Source of the DNA: Nilaparvata lugens
Taxonomy: Eukaryota > Arthropoda > Insecta > Hemiptera > Delphacidae
Length of the DNA: 64,000 bases
Direction: 5' to 3'
NCBI RefSeq assembly: GCF_014356525.2
Contig: NC_052504.1
Location: forward strand, 61,514,086 to 61,578,085
Below, in pieces: positions 22,718 through 34,826 of the stretch. The notes beneath the pieces are model-generated. The model was given only the letters and a program-made list of their open reading frames with translations, searched no databases and was not told the origin of the DNA. Positions within the stretch are counted from its first letter, which is position 1, and every line of letters begins with the position of its first letter. Both the position numbers and the translations under genes were made by a program.

Positions 22718-25579
22718 TTATTTTATCCTTAATAAAGTCTTCCGGATTTTATTTATTAGTTTATTACTCTGATATTCAAATTGGTGTTTACTAGATGTTA
22801 ATGAAGTAAAGTTAATATTGAAAGCATTTACTACAGTTGGCCGTATATTATAAGGGATTGTGCGACGGGTAAATTGATGTGTATTTTTATTAATAAAAAT
22901 AATTAAATTTGTCACATAAGTTTGACGTAACGTTGGTAGATCTATCTCTTCAAATATTAATCTGCTGGGATAGAGTCTGGGTCTTCCAAGCGCAGCTCTA
23001 ATAATATGCTTTTGTATTATAAAAAGTTTTTTAAAATGAGTGTCATACGCTGCTCCCATACTTCTATATTATAATGGAAAAGTGAATGAGCATAAGCGTA
23101 GTAAATCGTTCTCAAAATATTCAAGTCTTTTAATTGGTTAATTCTGTAAAAAATTGTTATTGAATATTTCAGTTTGAAGCATAGATTCTGAATGTGAACG
23201 TCCCATTTAATATGCTGATCCACAGAAACACCTAAATATTTGATTGATTTAACTCTTTCTATTGGTGGACAAGTGCAGTTAATAGTGATGTTGTTATGAC
23301 AGTGTATTATCAGCTCAAGCTCATCAGGAGGCTGACCACTTATGTTAGGGGAAAAAGATATGTATTTAGTTTTACTCGCATTTAGAGTTAAAATATGGCT
23401 GTTCAACCACGATTTAACTATTTCAAGACCACGATTAGCAGAGTTAAATGTTTCATTCCATGTTAAGCCTGAGAAGATTAGAGCAGTGTCATCGGCAAAT
23501 GATAGTGTGACACCATTAGGAATATCAATTTTCAATAAGTCATTGACATAAATCAAAAAAGTAGCGGCGATAGAACAGTTCCTTGTGGAAGTCCAAACTC
23601 TTTTATATTTTGAATGTCAGTTTTATCATTTATTGTTAAAATTTGGATTCGATCTGTCAAATAGCTTGCAAATATATCTTTTGTTGTTCCTCTTATTCCA
23701 CAACACTCTAGCTTATGAAAAAGGATAGAATGTGGTATAGAATCAAAGGCCTTTGCCAAGTCCAAAAATATAGCAAGTGTTTTTCTATTACTATCAAAAC
23801 TTTTATTTATTAAATTTGTCAAGTGTAAGACAGCATCTTTGGTGGATTTACCTTCTTGAAAACCATACTGGTTACTCGAAATGAAATTGTTTTTTCTAAG
23901 AAAGTCCATCAATCTAACTTTTATAATTTTTTCCATAATTTTTGATAAATTGGTTAATAAGCTAATAGGTCTATAGTTTTGAGGATTTGCAAGGTCCTTG
24001 GATTTAGGTATTGGTTTAATTAAAGCTATCTTGAATTTCTTTGGAAAATATCCTAATAAAAAACACCTATTAAAAATGATTTCCAGAGGGGAAACAATGA
24101 ATTTTGAGATTTTTTTTAAACATATTCCACTAATGTTATCCACACCCGGAGACGAGTTTGGTTTCAGCTCATGTATAAATTTATTTATTTCCGCAGTATC
24201 GGTTGGTTTTAGGAAGAAGCTATTCAAAGGTCTCCAGGAGGTAGACTCTGGGATTTCAATTCGATTATTCTGTATCAAATTATTAGCATAAGACTGGCCA
24301 ACTGTTGCAAAGTGCTTATTTAATACATTAGCTTCAATTTTGGGTTGAAAATCCCTATTTTTATTGTTTGTAATCTCCTTTATGCATTCCCATGTCTTCT
24401 TCATATTACCCTTATAAAATTGAAATTTTTCGTTGTAGTATTCTATTTTTGCATTTTTTATCACGTTGTTCAGAGTGTTTCTGTACCGTTTATATTCCTC
24501 CTTTAATCCATTATTGAATGGTTGCTTATTCAACTCTCTATGCATCTTGTCCCTTTTTCTAATAGAATTAATAATGCCTTGACTAATCCATTGTTTTAAG
24601 GGTCTCCTTTTATGTGGTATTTTAAAAGTTTTTGAATTTTTTCTTATGTGGTCCGTCAGAGTATTTACAAAATTATTAACCAAATTATCAATGTTCTCTG
24701 AATTATTATCAAGTATATTATCCCATCTTTCATTCTCTAAGCATCGATAAAGATTCTCATAGTCGATTTTCATTCTAGTATTAGTCAATTCATTACTTTC
24801 AGGTTTTATTCTGCTATTATTTATATGCATGGTTGTGATAAAGTGGTCGGTAATATTTGATTCGATTATAGTTGCTAATATATTATCAGGATTTATATTA
24901 TTATTTTTGAGAAAAATATGGTCTATACATGTTTTGTATTATATTGAACTCTTGTTGGTTTATTAATATAAGATTTGAATCCATTCAGATGAACAGCGCT
25001 TAAGTATTCGTTAGTGAGATGACTGTTTTCTAATAGATTCAAGTTCATATCGCCTACAATCAAAAATGTGCTTCCATTATTGGTATTTTGCAGAAGCAAG
25101 TCAAAACTGTTAATAAAGTGAGTAATGTTCAGAGAAGGTGAGCGGTAAACAGATATCAGAGTATATTTCTTATCATCAATTGTGAATGCGATTGAGAGAG
25201 AGTTGGCATTATCTATTTCCAGTTCTATTCTATCGAAATCTATGTCATTGTGGATGAATGTACATATACCATCACTCTTAGTATACTTATTCTTTTTATA
25301 AATAGTTCGGTATCCCTCTATTAGAAAATGACACTGACAGTCTTCAGTTATCCATGTTTCGGATAAAACTAATACATTAAATCTTGTTTCACATTGATTC
25401 AAATAACATAAAAATTGATCAAAGTTTTCATTAATGCTTCTTATATTCATATGTAATAAGTTGACTAGATTCTCTGAACTATTGTTTAAATAATAATTAG
25501 GTTTGAAAGTAGCAATATCGTGTACTACAAATGTATCATAGATGCCAAAATCGATTGTATCTTCAAAGTTAAATGGCAT
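22718..25579 (-). pseudogene. LINE ORF2: AP endonuclease plus reverse transcriptase, three frameshifts
   Basis: ORF2 proteins nick target DNA and prime reverse transcription of the element's RNA. The endonuclease part (25579-24923) shows LLHMNIRSINENFDQF, LSETWI and VGDMNLNLL. The reverse transcriptase part (24830-23553) shows LIKPIPKS, NYRPISLL, QYGFQEGKST, FLDLAKAFDSI and GLPQGTVLSPLLF. The next segment (23556-23017) carries FADDTAL (near 23481-23502), the catalytic aspartate pair, and the last (23059-22718) holds the C-terminal WGAAYDTHFKKL block. Frames change at runs near 24932-24935, 23555-23560 and 23055-23057, each consistent with one missing base. Conserved residues are otherwise intact, so decay is recent or the deletions are sequence errors. 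Confidence 0.88.
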
Positions 25580-26068
25580 TTTTTTTATGAATAAAAATTA
25601 AGAAAAAGGAAGATAAATAAAGAAAAAAAAACTAGCTGAAAAAGTCGAGTTTGAGCCTGCAAACCCCAGAAAACAACTAAATAAGTTCACTTCTCAATAA
25701 GTATTAAATGATGTCCAAAACCTCAATTCAAACAATTCTAAATTATTCCAAGTCTAAATTAAACAAACATATTCCGAATGAAAAAAGAAACATAAACAAA
25801 GAAAAATAAAACCACCGTATGAGATCCACTACACCCTGAATCAATAATCTTCAATTGACTATTAAAAAAAAAAATAAATAAATAAATAAATAAAACTTAG
25901 TTTCAGAAAATAGTGTAATTTTAAATGAAAAGTATTACAGATTATATAATGTGACAGTACGCACTCTTGGAATACAAAAAATCTAAGTATAGGTATAAAA
26001 GAAAATAGAAAAGACAGACAAAATATTTAGATTTCAATCGTAAAGTCCGTGATATTTTGATTTTTGCA

Positions 26069-26955
26069 TTACTCAAAAGGTTCGAGATCTTCATCCTTGA
26101 CTATTCTCTTAGCTGGCGAATCTTGTGTTTGACGCACGAGAATTTTCCCATCCTTGACCCATACAAACTTTAATTTGCCCCCCCTCTTCAGAAATTTTGC
26201 CTTTCCTAGCAAGAGCTTATTTGCGGTTGTTAGGTGTTCATTTATATAAATGTTTCCACGAGGTAGGCCAGCGTTCAAGTCCGTGGTTACTAATTTCTTT
26301 TTACTTTAGCTGCCAGCAACCAATTTAATTTGGTTCTCCTTGTCGTGAATTTACAAATAATTGGTTGGATCTTACCTTTCGGAGTAGGAACTCGATGAGC
26401 AATAGATATATCATCGTCCTTAAACGGAACGTTGATGACCGCTGCAATGCACTTTATAATCTCGTACACATTTTCACCTTTCGTAGTCGGAATGCCAGCT
26501 ATTTTCAAATTGTCAATTCGAGATCTTTGTTGCAGTTCTCTAATTTCCCTGTGACACTCATGGTTTACCAGCTTCAAACGTTCGCATTCTTTTTTTAGAT
26601 TAACATTATCAGTTTGTAGGCTTTTCATGGATTCCTTGATTTCATTCACAGAGGATGTAAGGGCGGACAGTTTTTCACTAAATACTGCAAACCGTTCATT
26701 GATGAATTCTTTCAAGGAGTCAACTAAACATTCTTGATTTTTCTCCTGAACAGTATCACTATTATCACTAATTGAGGTGATACATTGATCACACTTCCAC
26801 GAATTCTTGAGTTTCACATTCTTGTCAAGCTTACGAAAGTTTTTTAGTGATTTTATACGCGTACACCTTGGATGGTATTTATTTTCACATACGGTACACT
26901 CAATACATTCCTTCAAGTCGATTACAGTTTCACATTCGCTGCACTTGTTTGCCAT
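26069..26955 (-). pseudogene. LINE ORF1: PHD-like zinc finger, coiled coil, nucleic-acid chaperone domain; one frameshift
   Basis: ORF1p binds the element's RNA. The first frame (26955-26290) starts MANKCSECETVIDLKEC and has the Cys/His pattern C-x2-C..C-x2-C..H-x2-C..C-x2-C of a PHD-type finger (residues about 5-55), then a heptad-rich coiled coil (about 65-145), then an L1-like chaperone segment (LKIAGIPTTKGENVYEI, ISIAHRVPTPKG). A one-base shift at a T-run on the + strand near 26298-26302 moves the end of the domain (HLTTANKLLLGKAK, KFVWVKDGKILVRQT) into the frame at 26278-26069. The PHD-ORF1 arrangement is known from CR1-type LINEs. Confidence 0.85.
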
Positions 26956-28547
26956 AATTCACTGAATTATACTGAAACTATATAACTGAATTATAATTAT
27001 TCAACTATAAGTAGAATATTAAAAAAAATATATACGGTTTCTAGGTTGGGCTTTGACGACCTTAATTATTGTTGTTAACCGGAGTCTACACGAACGGCTA
27101 TCGAGCTGAACCGATTATCGGCATTGGAGATAAAGACATCCGTTCACTACGGCTGCTCGAGAAGAACTCGAAGTAGAAAATGTAGGTTTATGTTTGACAT
27201 CTCGTTTTTGTAATCTTGTTGTGTATCAAGAAATTTTTCAATGTGATTTTTGTTTGCAATAAAATTTGAATTTGAAAAAAGAATTATCAACAAACTCCTA
27301 ACCAAAGAAAATCTCTGTACTCTGTTCTAATCGGAATGTATGAGACTCCATATTATACAGCTGATAGAAGGCGCACACCAAACTGGCCAAGCATGATACA
27401 ACAATGGAACAAACACGTGGCAAGCTCATGCTTTGGATCTAAAGAAAATCAAATTCGATCAGCTGATTGATAAAATTATTTTTAACTTTCCAATGATTAC
27501 AACATATGTTAGAATATCAAGGGTCAATTATCTCAGTTCCATATGGCATTCACCTTACCATGTTCATAGCCTTACTGAATAGGATCCTTTTTCATACTTT
27601 GAAACCCTTAGAGAGAAAATATCTCAAAATCCGTTCTTAGTGCGCATCTAGCACGTTTGAAGAATATTTGTGCAGAGTTTTAAGTCTGTAGGCCAATTAG
27701 TTTGAGCTATAGTGTGATTTTACATGAAAATTTCAAAAAATGTCCTCTCCTGGACCCCTCTCTGTTCCTGGTCGGAATTATTCTGCATAGATCTAATTTT
27801 TTTTCGTAGCTGAACAAAAATGTTCCTCATTTGCTGTGCAATTAGCGGTTAAAAAGTACAAAATTTTTTGGAGGCCCCAGCTCCTTCAGGTGGGCAAATT
27901 TCTGAAAATCCTTTCTTAGTGGATGTTCGAGGCTATCATAAACAATTGTGCAAATTTCAAGTTTGTAGGCTTGGTAGTTTGGGCTGTGGTGTGATTTCAG
28001 TCTGTCAGGGCTTAGCCTTTTATAGATATAGAGATTACTTTTTATGAAGAGTGACTGTAGCAATGTTGAAGTGGAATTTCACTGGATTTGTAATTGTAGT
28101 AGTACAGCTTGTCTTTAGTACTTGTGAAGTAATTTTTGATGGAATAACGCTTTGCCTCCTGCTTGGCGTCAATCAGTAGAGCATGAGATTTAATAACTAT
28201 AAAATCTGGTCGTGGTTTTCTAGGCTATAATTCCACCAATATCCTAATAGGCTCATTCAGGAGCTCTCACAATAATTGAGTACTGATAATTAACAAAAAA
28301 AAAATATATATATATATATATAGATAGATAATTTGTATCCTATGGTATTGGGGAATAAAATGAATGGTACACCATGAAAAATTTGATACATATATTAAAC
28401 AAATAATCTCAAAGTTAGATCAATATAGAAAATATATAGAGCAACAAATATACAATGAAACAAGAAACGAAATCGAATAAAATATCACAGATCAGTACTA
28501 TTTTCTAGTTCCATAGCACGAAACTTTACCATGTGCTTTTCACTTCA

Positions 28548-29120
28548 TCTTCTTCTCTTCTATACTTATAAAAGGCTAAGCCCCGACAGACTGAAATCAC
28601 ACCACAGCCCAAACTACTGAGCCTAAAAACTTGAAATTTTGCACGATTGTTTATGGTAGCCTGAAAACATCCACTAAGAAAGGATTTTCAGAGATTTGCC
28701 CCCCTGAGGGAGCTGGGGCCCCCCCAAAATTTTGTACTTTTTAACCGCTCATTGCATAGCAAAGTCATGAGGAACTTTTTTGTTCAGCTACGAAAAAAAA
28801 TTAGATCTATGCAGAGAAATTTCGATCAGGAGCACAGGGGGGTCCAGGAGAGGGCATTTTTCGAAAATTTTGATGTAAAATCACACTACAGCTCAAACTA
28901 ATTGTCCTACAGACTTGAAACTTTGCACAAATATTCTTCAAACATGCTATACGCGCACTAAGAACGGATTTTGAGATATTTTGCTTCTAAGGGTTTCAAA
29001 AGATGAAAAATGATCCTATTAAGTGAGGTTATGAACATGGTAAAGTGAGTGCCATATGGAAATGAGATAATTTATTTATTGACATGTGATATTCTAACAT
29101 ATGTTGTAATCATTGAAAAT
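28548..29120 (+). repeat. Helitron 5' module, copy 1
   Basis: It starts with a TTC-rich run, then AAAAGGCTAAGCCCCGACAG, AATCACACCACAGCCCAAAC and, further on, GGGGGGTCCAGGAGAGGGCA. Copies with the same order are at 30632-31250 (+) and 28034-27480 (-). Homology to the other copies stops near 29120. Confidence 0.75.
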
Positions 29121-30631
29121 AACAAAATAATATGATAGAAATTCAAAAAAGAACATCTTTTCCATTATTGCTTTCTACCTGATTCCACTCAGCCTCAATA
29201 ATATTGTTCTGATAATTGATAGATATGTTTGATAATATTATTATTATTATTGATATAATGAAAGTATTCTTTTAATAATTGATTATTATCATTAATATAA
29301 TAATAGTATTGTTTTGGTAATCAATAAATTAATATTTTTATTTTCACAAACTCTGTATAATTTATAATGGTGAATGTGAAACAGCTGCATCAAAGAAATT
29401 ATCTCAAAAACAAATGTTTAGGGAAACCATAGTTTTAAACTTCGTTTTACTGATTCAATTTATAAGCCTACACGTGGCATGTATTATTAATTTTTCAGCT
29501 AGAACAGTTTTTTGAGACTGCTAAATGAACGTCTACAGTTTTATCAATGCTGTATCGGCAATATGAGAAAGCATGCAGTTAATATGTCTTTAAATAAAGG
29601 TGTTGATATCTACATGATGATTATTCTCTACCATTTTTATTTAATTAAAATTTCAAAATTATTCAAGCCTTAATAGATTGACTCACTGTACAGTCAGTCG
29701 AAAATGTTAATATTGAAATGAGGGGTATTTTGGCAAGCTGAACAAAAAAGTAAGGTCCTATGCACCTTTTTGATATTATTTCTTCAAATGAAAAATAAGT
29801 TTTGTGGGTTGTTGAAACTCCCCCTGAAAGAGAACTATTCATTTTATCCTATCTTTTAGTAAAATAACAATGATTTCTGCATTGAATAACATCTATCTTG
29901 CCAACAAGAATCGAACTCTTTGTGAATTTAGATTTGACCTACACTTTAGATATATATATAATTCTATTAATAAATTCATGGAAATTGAAGTACTTTTTTC
30001 AGTTAGTTGATGATTAGTTGATGAAATTGATTATCAATAGAGAAAATTATTATAATTTTATCAATACAGAATTAGTTGAATGGATAATTGTACTGAGTTC
30101 TTGGTCAACAATAATTCAATATTGGTATGTATCCAATCATTTTTTTTTTCAGAAGTTATTTCATTTGAATTAGAAAATATTTATAAGCTCCTATCAATTT
30201 ATCATTCATAACAATGAATTCTTCAAAACATGAATTTAATCAAATAAAAAATTGCCCCCACTTCTGTATTCATGTTCACATGTTTTCCACTTGTGATGGA
30301 TGGATAGCCAAAATATTGTGGAGCGAGCTGCACGGCGAATTGTAACGAGGGCTCTGATTGGCTGGAAAGTTCAGGGTTCGGAGTGAGGGGAGCGAGCAGT
30401 TAGAGCAGAGGCAAGCGGCACGGCGAATGGTTCGGAGTGCGGTACGGCGAATGATTAACAGCTGATTTTTAACATCATGAAACATATGCTCATGTTCGTT
30501 GAAGGGCAAGATGTTCGGAGAAATGCACGGTTTGCTGCGCGGTTCGAGGTTCGGTTCGGCATGTGTGGACGCACCTTTAGTTGTTACAGGACATTTATAC
30601 AGATCACAGGCCAAAGCAACATAATAATCTA

Positions 30632-30652
30632 TCTTCTTCTTCTTCTTTTTCT

Positions 30653-30687
<35 letters not shown>

Positions 30688-31250
30688 TTCTTCTTCTACC
30701 TATATCTAAAAGGCTAAGCCCCGACAAACTGAAATCACACCACAGCCCAAACTACCAAGCCTAAAAACTTGAAATTTCGCACAATTGTTTATTGTAGCCT
30801 CAAAACATCCACTACAAAAGGATTTTCAGAAATCTGCCCCCCCTGAGGGAGCTGGGCCCCACAAAATTTTCACTTTTTAACCGTTCATTGCACAGCAAAG
30901 AGCAAAGTCATGAGGAACTTTTTCGTTCAGGTACGAAAAAAATTAGATCTATGCAGAAAAATTCCGATCAGGAGCACAGGGGGGTCCAGGAGAGGGCATT
31001 TTTCGAAAATTTTCATGTAAAATCACACTACTGCTCAAACTAATTGGCCTACAGACTTAAAACTCTGCACAAATATTCTTCAAACATGCTAGATGCGCAC
31101 TAAGAACGGATTTTGAGATATTTTGCCTCTAAGGATTTCAAAGGATGAAAAAGGATCCTATTAAGTAAGCTTATGGTAAGGTGAACTCCATATGGAACTG
31201 AGATAATTGACACATGGTATTCTAACATATGTTGTAATCATTGGAAAGCT
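30632..31250 (+). repeat. Helitron 5' module, copy 2, with expanded (CTT)n start
   Basis: It again follows an A (30631) and starts TC. The short TTC run seen in copy 1 is expanded here to about 65 bases of CTT-rich microsatellite (30632-30697). Then the same AAAAGGCTAAGCCCCGAC phrase follows, and unlike copy 1 the homology to the inverted copy continues on through 31886 into the tandemly duplicated part. Confidence 0.75.
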
Positions 31251-31885
31251 TAAAACAATTTCATCAATTAGCTGATCGAATTGATTATGCGTTGATTGAG
31301 AGCGCGAGCTTACCACGTGTTTGTTCCATCGTTGTATGCTTGGCCAGTTCGGTTTGCGCCTTCTATCAGCTCATACACTCCGATTGGAACAGAGCACAAA
31401 GGTTTTCTCTGGTTAGGAGTTTGTTGATAATTCTTTTTTCAAATTCAAATTTTATTGCCATCAAAAATCGCATTGGAAACTTTCTTAATAGACAACAAGA
31501 TTACAGAAACAAAATGTCAAACATATACCTACATTTATTTGTAGCACGGCCAGAAAAAGACAAACTTGAGTACTAGCCATGAGTTTATTAAATATAACTT
31601 AAAATATATATTTTTTGTTAATATTTTGTGAATAAAAATTACGAGTTGATGAGAGATGCGAGTAATTCCTTATATTTGATCCAAATGGTTATTCATAATA
31701 CAGTAGTCGGGATCACTGCAATCAAAAATTTTTTATTCTGTACAGTAGCTAATAAATTTCATACGTATTGATTGTCTTTAATGTATCCAGTGTCCATAAT
31801 GGAAGTAATTGAACTACTCAAAATTAATGGCTTACTGGTCCCTCATAGATTTATAGTATTCCTGGTTATTGAGCCTGTCTTTTTC

Positions 31886-34475
31886 AGCGTTGTCTATTAA
31901 TAATAAAGCTTAATTTACAACTAGCTTACCCAGCGAACTTCGTACCGCCAATGTATCTCATGTTACACTTGACTTTATTTGGTGAATCATGAAATTCATC
32001 TGACAATCAACATGTTCATTTACATCTCAATACGGACTTCCTATGTGTTTAGTCATGCAGCATTCATTATTCCGAAAACATATTATTCTTCTCAATCAAT
32101 TGGTAGTAATATCTATCAGTAAATTTTTAAATTTGAAAAAAAGGTTATATCAGTGTTTCATAGAAAAATATTCAATGTTTTCATAGCTGTAGATTGTCGA
32201 TATATGGTCCAGGAAATATGCGATGTACGATGAATCACACAGAATTCCATATTCTTTCCATTTTAGGATGAATATAAGCTAAGCTAAATTCAAAAAATTG
32301 TAAATTATTCTTTCATTCTTCAGTAATTAATGAATGCAATATGAATACTATACAATAAATATATACTCTCTTTCATTAGGTGAATAATTTTTTTCAACAT
32401 TTTCCAGTTTCTCAATGATAGGGGAGTGATAATTATTTGTATAGGTCTTCTAAGGAACCATTATCAACAGCTGGTACCAATCAACTATACTTCAACTTCA
32501 AACTACCGTTTTAATACCAGTACACAATAATAATTTATCACAGGGTGATATGTTTATTACAGCTGGTAACTTCAGATGCTAAATCATATTATCACAATAT
32601 GATCTTGAATCATGATCATCTTTTCGTTCTTCAGTAGCCGCTCGGCCAAAAATTTCGAAAACATATGTCTGTAAAATTGATTAATAAATAATTATTATTA
32701 GCCCCCCTATTAAAATTTCTGTTCAGAAACCAACCCCAATATTCACACAACATATTCCTAAAGTTTCATGCCATTATGTCAAATATTTTTCAAGTCTACA
32801 GGGAACAAACAAACATACAAACAAACACACAAACAGACATTCATTTTTTTATAAATAGATTTCCATTCGGCTCAAACAAAAGCCTCTTTAAATGAAGGTA
32901 GAATGATAAGGATTCAGTTCTGTTGTTTTAACATTTTTTTCAAATCACTTTCAAAAAGTTCATGTAGTACCTACTATTGTGTTTGATACACTTCTGGCGC
33001 TATCATAGTTTCACCACTATTCTGTTCCACAATCCTATCTCTTGCAGTCGTTAACTATATCTATAATAATTATATAAAGTGAAGAGCTAGCTGGCTTATG
33101 CACGTACGGGATAGGAAAATTATGTTTGACGCATCATCACGTCTGAACCACTGGACTAATTAACTTGGAATTTTGCTTATAGCGTTGTCTATTAATAATA
33201 AAGCTTAATTTACAACTAGCTTACCCAGCGAACTTCGTACCGCCAATGTATCTCATGTTACACTTGACTTTATTTGGTGAATCATGAAATTCATCTGACA
33301 ATCAACATGTTCATTTACATCTCAATACGGACTTCCTATGTGTTTAGTCATGCAGCATTCATTATTCCGAAAACATATTATTCTTCTCAATCAATTGGTA
33401 GTAATATCTATCAGTAAAATTTTAAATTTGAAAAAAATGTTATATCAGTGTTTCATAGAAAAATATTCAATGTTTTCATAGCTGTAGATTGTCGATATAT
33501 GGTCCAGGAAATATGCGATGTACGATGAATCACACAGAATTCCATATTCTTTCCATTTTAGGATGAATATAAGCTAAGCTAAATTCAAAAAATTGTAAAT
33601 TATTCTTTCATTCTTCAGTAATTAATGAATGCAATATGAATACTATACAATAAATATATACTCTCTTTCATTAGGTGAATAATTTTTTTCAACATTTTCC
33701 AGTTTCTCAATGATAGGGGAGTGATAATTATTGTATAGGTCTTCTAAGGAACCATTATCAACAGCTGGTACCAATCAACTATACTTCAACTTCAAACTAC
33801 CGTTTTAATACCAGTACACAATAATAATTTATCACAGGGTGATATGTTTATTACAGCTGGTAACTTCAGATGCTAAATCATATTATCACAATATGATCTT
33901 GAATCATGATCATCTTTTCGTTCTTCAGTAGCCGCTCGGCCAAAAATTTCGAAAACATATGTCTGTAAAATTGATTAATAAATAATTATTATTAGCCCCC
34001 CTATTAAAATTTCTGTTCAGAAACCAACCCCAATATTCACACAACATATTCCTAAAGTTTCATGCCATTATGTCAAATATTTTTCAAGTCTACAGGGAAC
34101 AAACAAACATACAAACAAACACACAAACAGACATTCATTTTTTTATAAATAGATTTCCATTCGGCTCAAACGAAAGCCTCTTTAAATGAAGGTAGAATGA
34201 TAAGGATTCAGTTCTGTTGTTTTAACATTTTTTTCAAATCACTTTCAAAAAGTTCATGTAGTACCTACTATTGTGTTTGAGACACTTCTGGCGCTATCAT
34301 AGTTTCACCACTATTCTGTTCCACAATCCTATCTCTTGCAGTCGTTAACTATATCTATAATAATTATATAAAGTGAAGAGCTAGCTGGCTTATGCACGTA
34401 CGGGATAGGAAAATTATGTTTGACGCATCATCACGTCTGAACCACTGGACTAATTAACTTGGAATTTTGCTTATA
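31886..34475 (+). repeat. Recent tandem duplication, two 1.295-kb units
   Basis: Unit 1 is 31886-33180 and unit 2 is 33181-34474 or so (1294 bases). Reading them side by side I find only about five or six differences, for example TTTGATACAC against TTTGAGACAC, CAAACAAAAGCC against CAAACGAAAGCC and a missing T in ATTATTTGTATAGG, so identity is about 99.6%. The junction shows a two-base AG microhomology. A diverged single copy of most of the unit is present inverted at about 21070-21970. No coding capacity. Confidence 0.9.
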
Positions 34476-34746
34476 GATTCTTAATTAACCAAGGATGGTT
34501 ATAGGCCTATTCTCAATTCTTCAAAATTTCATTACGTCAAGTTTTCATTTGGTCGAGTTTGAAAATAGATCCTTGCGAAGCACGGGTTCTTGCTAGTTGA
34601 TCATATGCATTTATCTGCATGTAGCTTTGACATCAACTTGCTGTTGCTTGTCGATTTGGATAATCCTACATTATATATCAACTTCTTAAATCAGAGCATG
34701 ATAAATTGACATATCAACAATTTAATATATATTAATTTCTACAGTT

Positions 34747-34749
<3 letters not shown>

Positions 34750-34805
<56 letters not shown>

Positions 34806-34826
34806 ATATAATATATATATATATAT
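34750..34826. repeat. (AT)n microsatellite
   Basis: About 77 bases of almost pure AT/TA dinucleotides within the older repeat copy; the inverted copy near 54420-54480 has no comparable run, so it expanded after the copies separated. Confidence 0.95.

Larger units (their letters stand above)
22309..27177 (-). mobile_element. Near-full-length non-LTR retrotransposon (CR1/jockey-type LINE)
   Basis: On the - strand: 5' UTR (27177-26956), ORF1 (26955-26069), an unusually long 490-base spacer with a (TTTA)n run, ORF2 (25579-22718) with endonuclease and reverse transcriptase, and a 3' UTR (22717-22309) ending in AATAAATTCA-type short repeats. The ends are defined by comparison with the LINE-free copy of the host repeat: CTACAAAT (22301-22308) and AAATGTAGG (from 27178) are contiguous there. 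Four single-base frameshifts are the only clear damage to the reading frames. A target-site duplication is not obvious. Confidence 0.85.
21070..28034 (-). mobile_element. Helitron-like element copy on the - strand, 3'-truncated, split by a LINE
   Basis: Read on the - strand it starts at 28034 with TC after an A (A^TC rule) and continues AAAAGGCTAAGCCC. It matches the Helitron-like block at 30632-32830 for its whole net length of about 2.1 kb, ending near 21070. The LINE at 22309-27177 interrupts it; the other copy lacks the LINE at the equivalent point (near 31541), so the LINE is younger. No CTAG terminus is found where homology stops, so the 3' end is lost or diverged. No Rep/helicase gene is seen. 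Confidence 0.7.
28548..34596 (+). mobile_element. Helitron-like insertion block with two 5' modules
   Basis: The block begins TCTTCTTCTC at 28548 after an A (28547) and ends TTGCTAG at 34596 before a T. A short hairpin, CCTTGCGAAGCACGG, lies about 10 bases before the CTAG, and the equivalent empty site (near 54605) shows the A and T side by side. These are the Helitron termini and the A^T target rule. The 5' module (28548 to about 29120) recurs at 30632-31250. Between them lie about 1.5 kb of other sequence, including a GC-richer patch at 30290-30600. A 1.295-kb tandem duplication fills the 3' part. No RepHel gene is present, so it is non-autonomous. Confidence 0.7.

Noticed and set aside
30276..30764. 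Overlapping frames of 95-112 residues, including a leucine-rich segment
   Set aside because: They cross the GC-rich patch and the (CTT)n microsatellite; the leucine run is translated CTT repeat.
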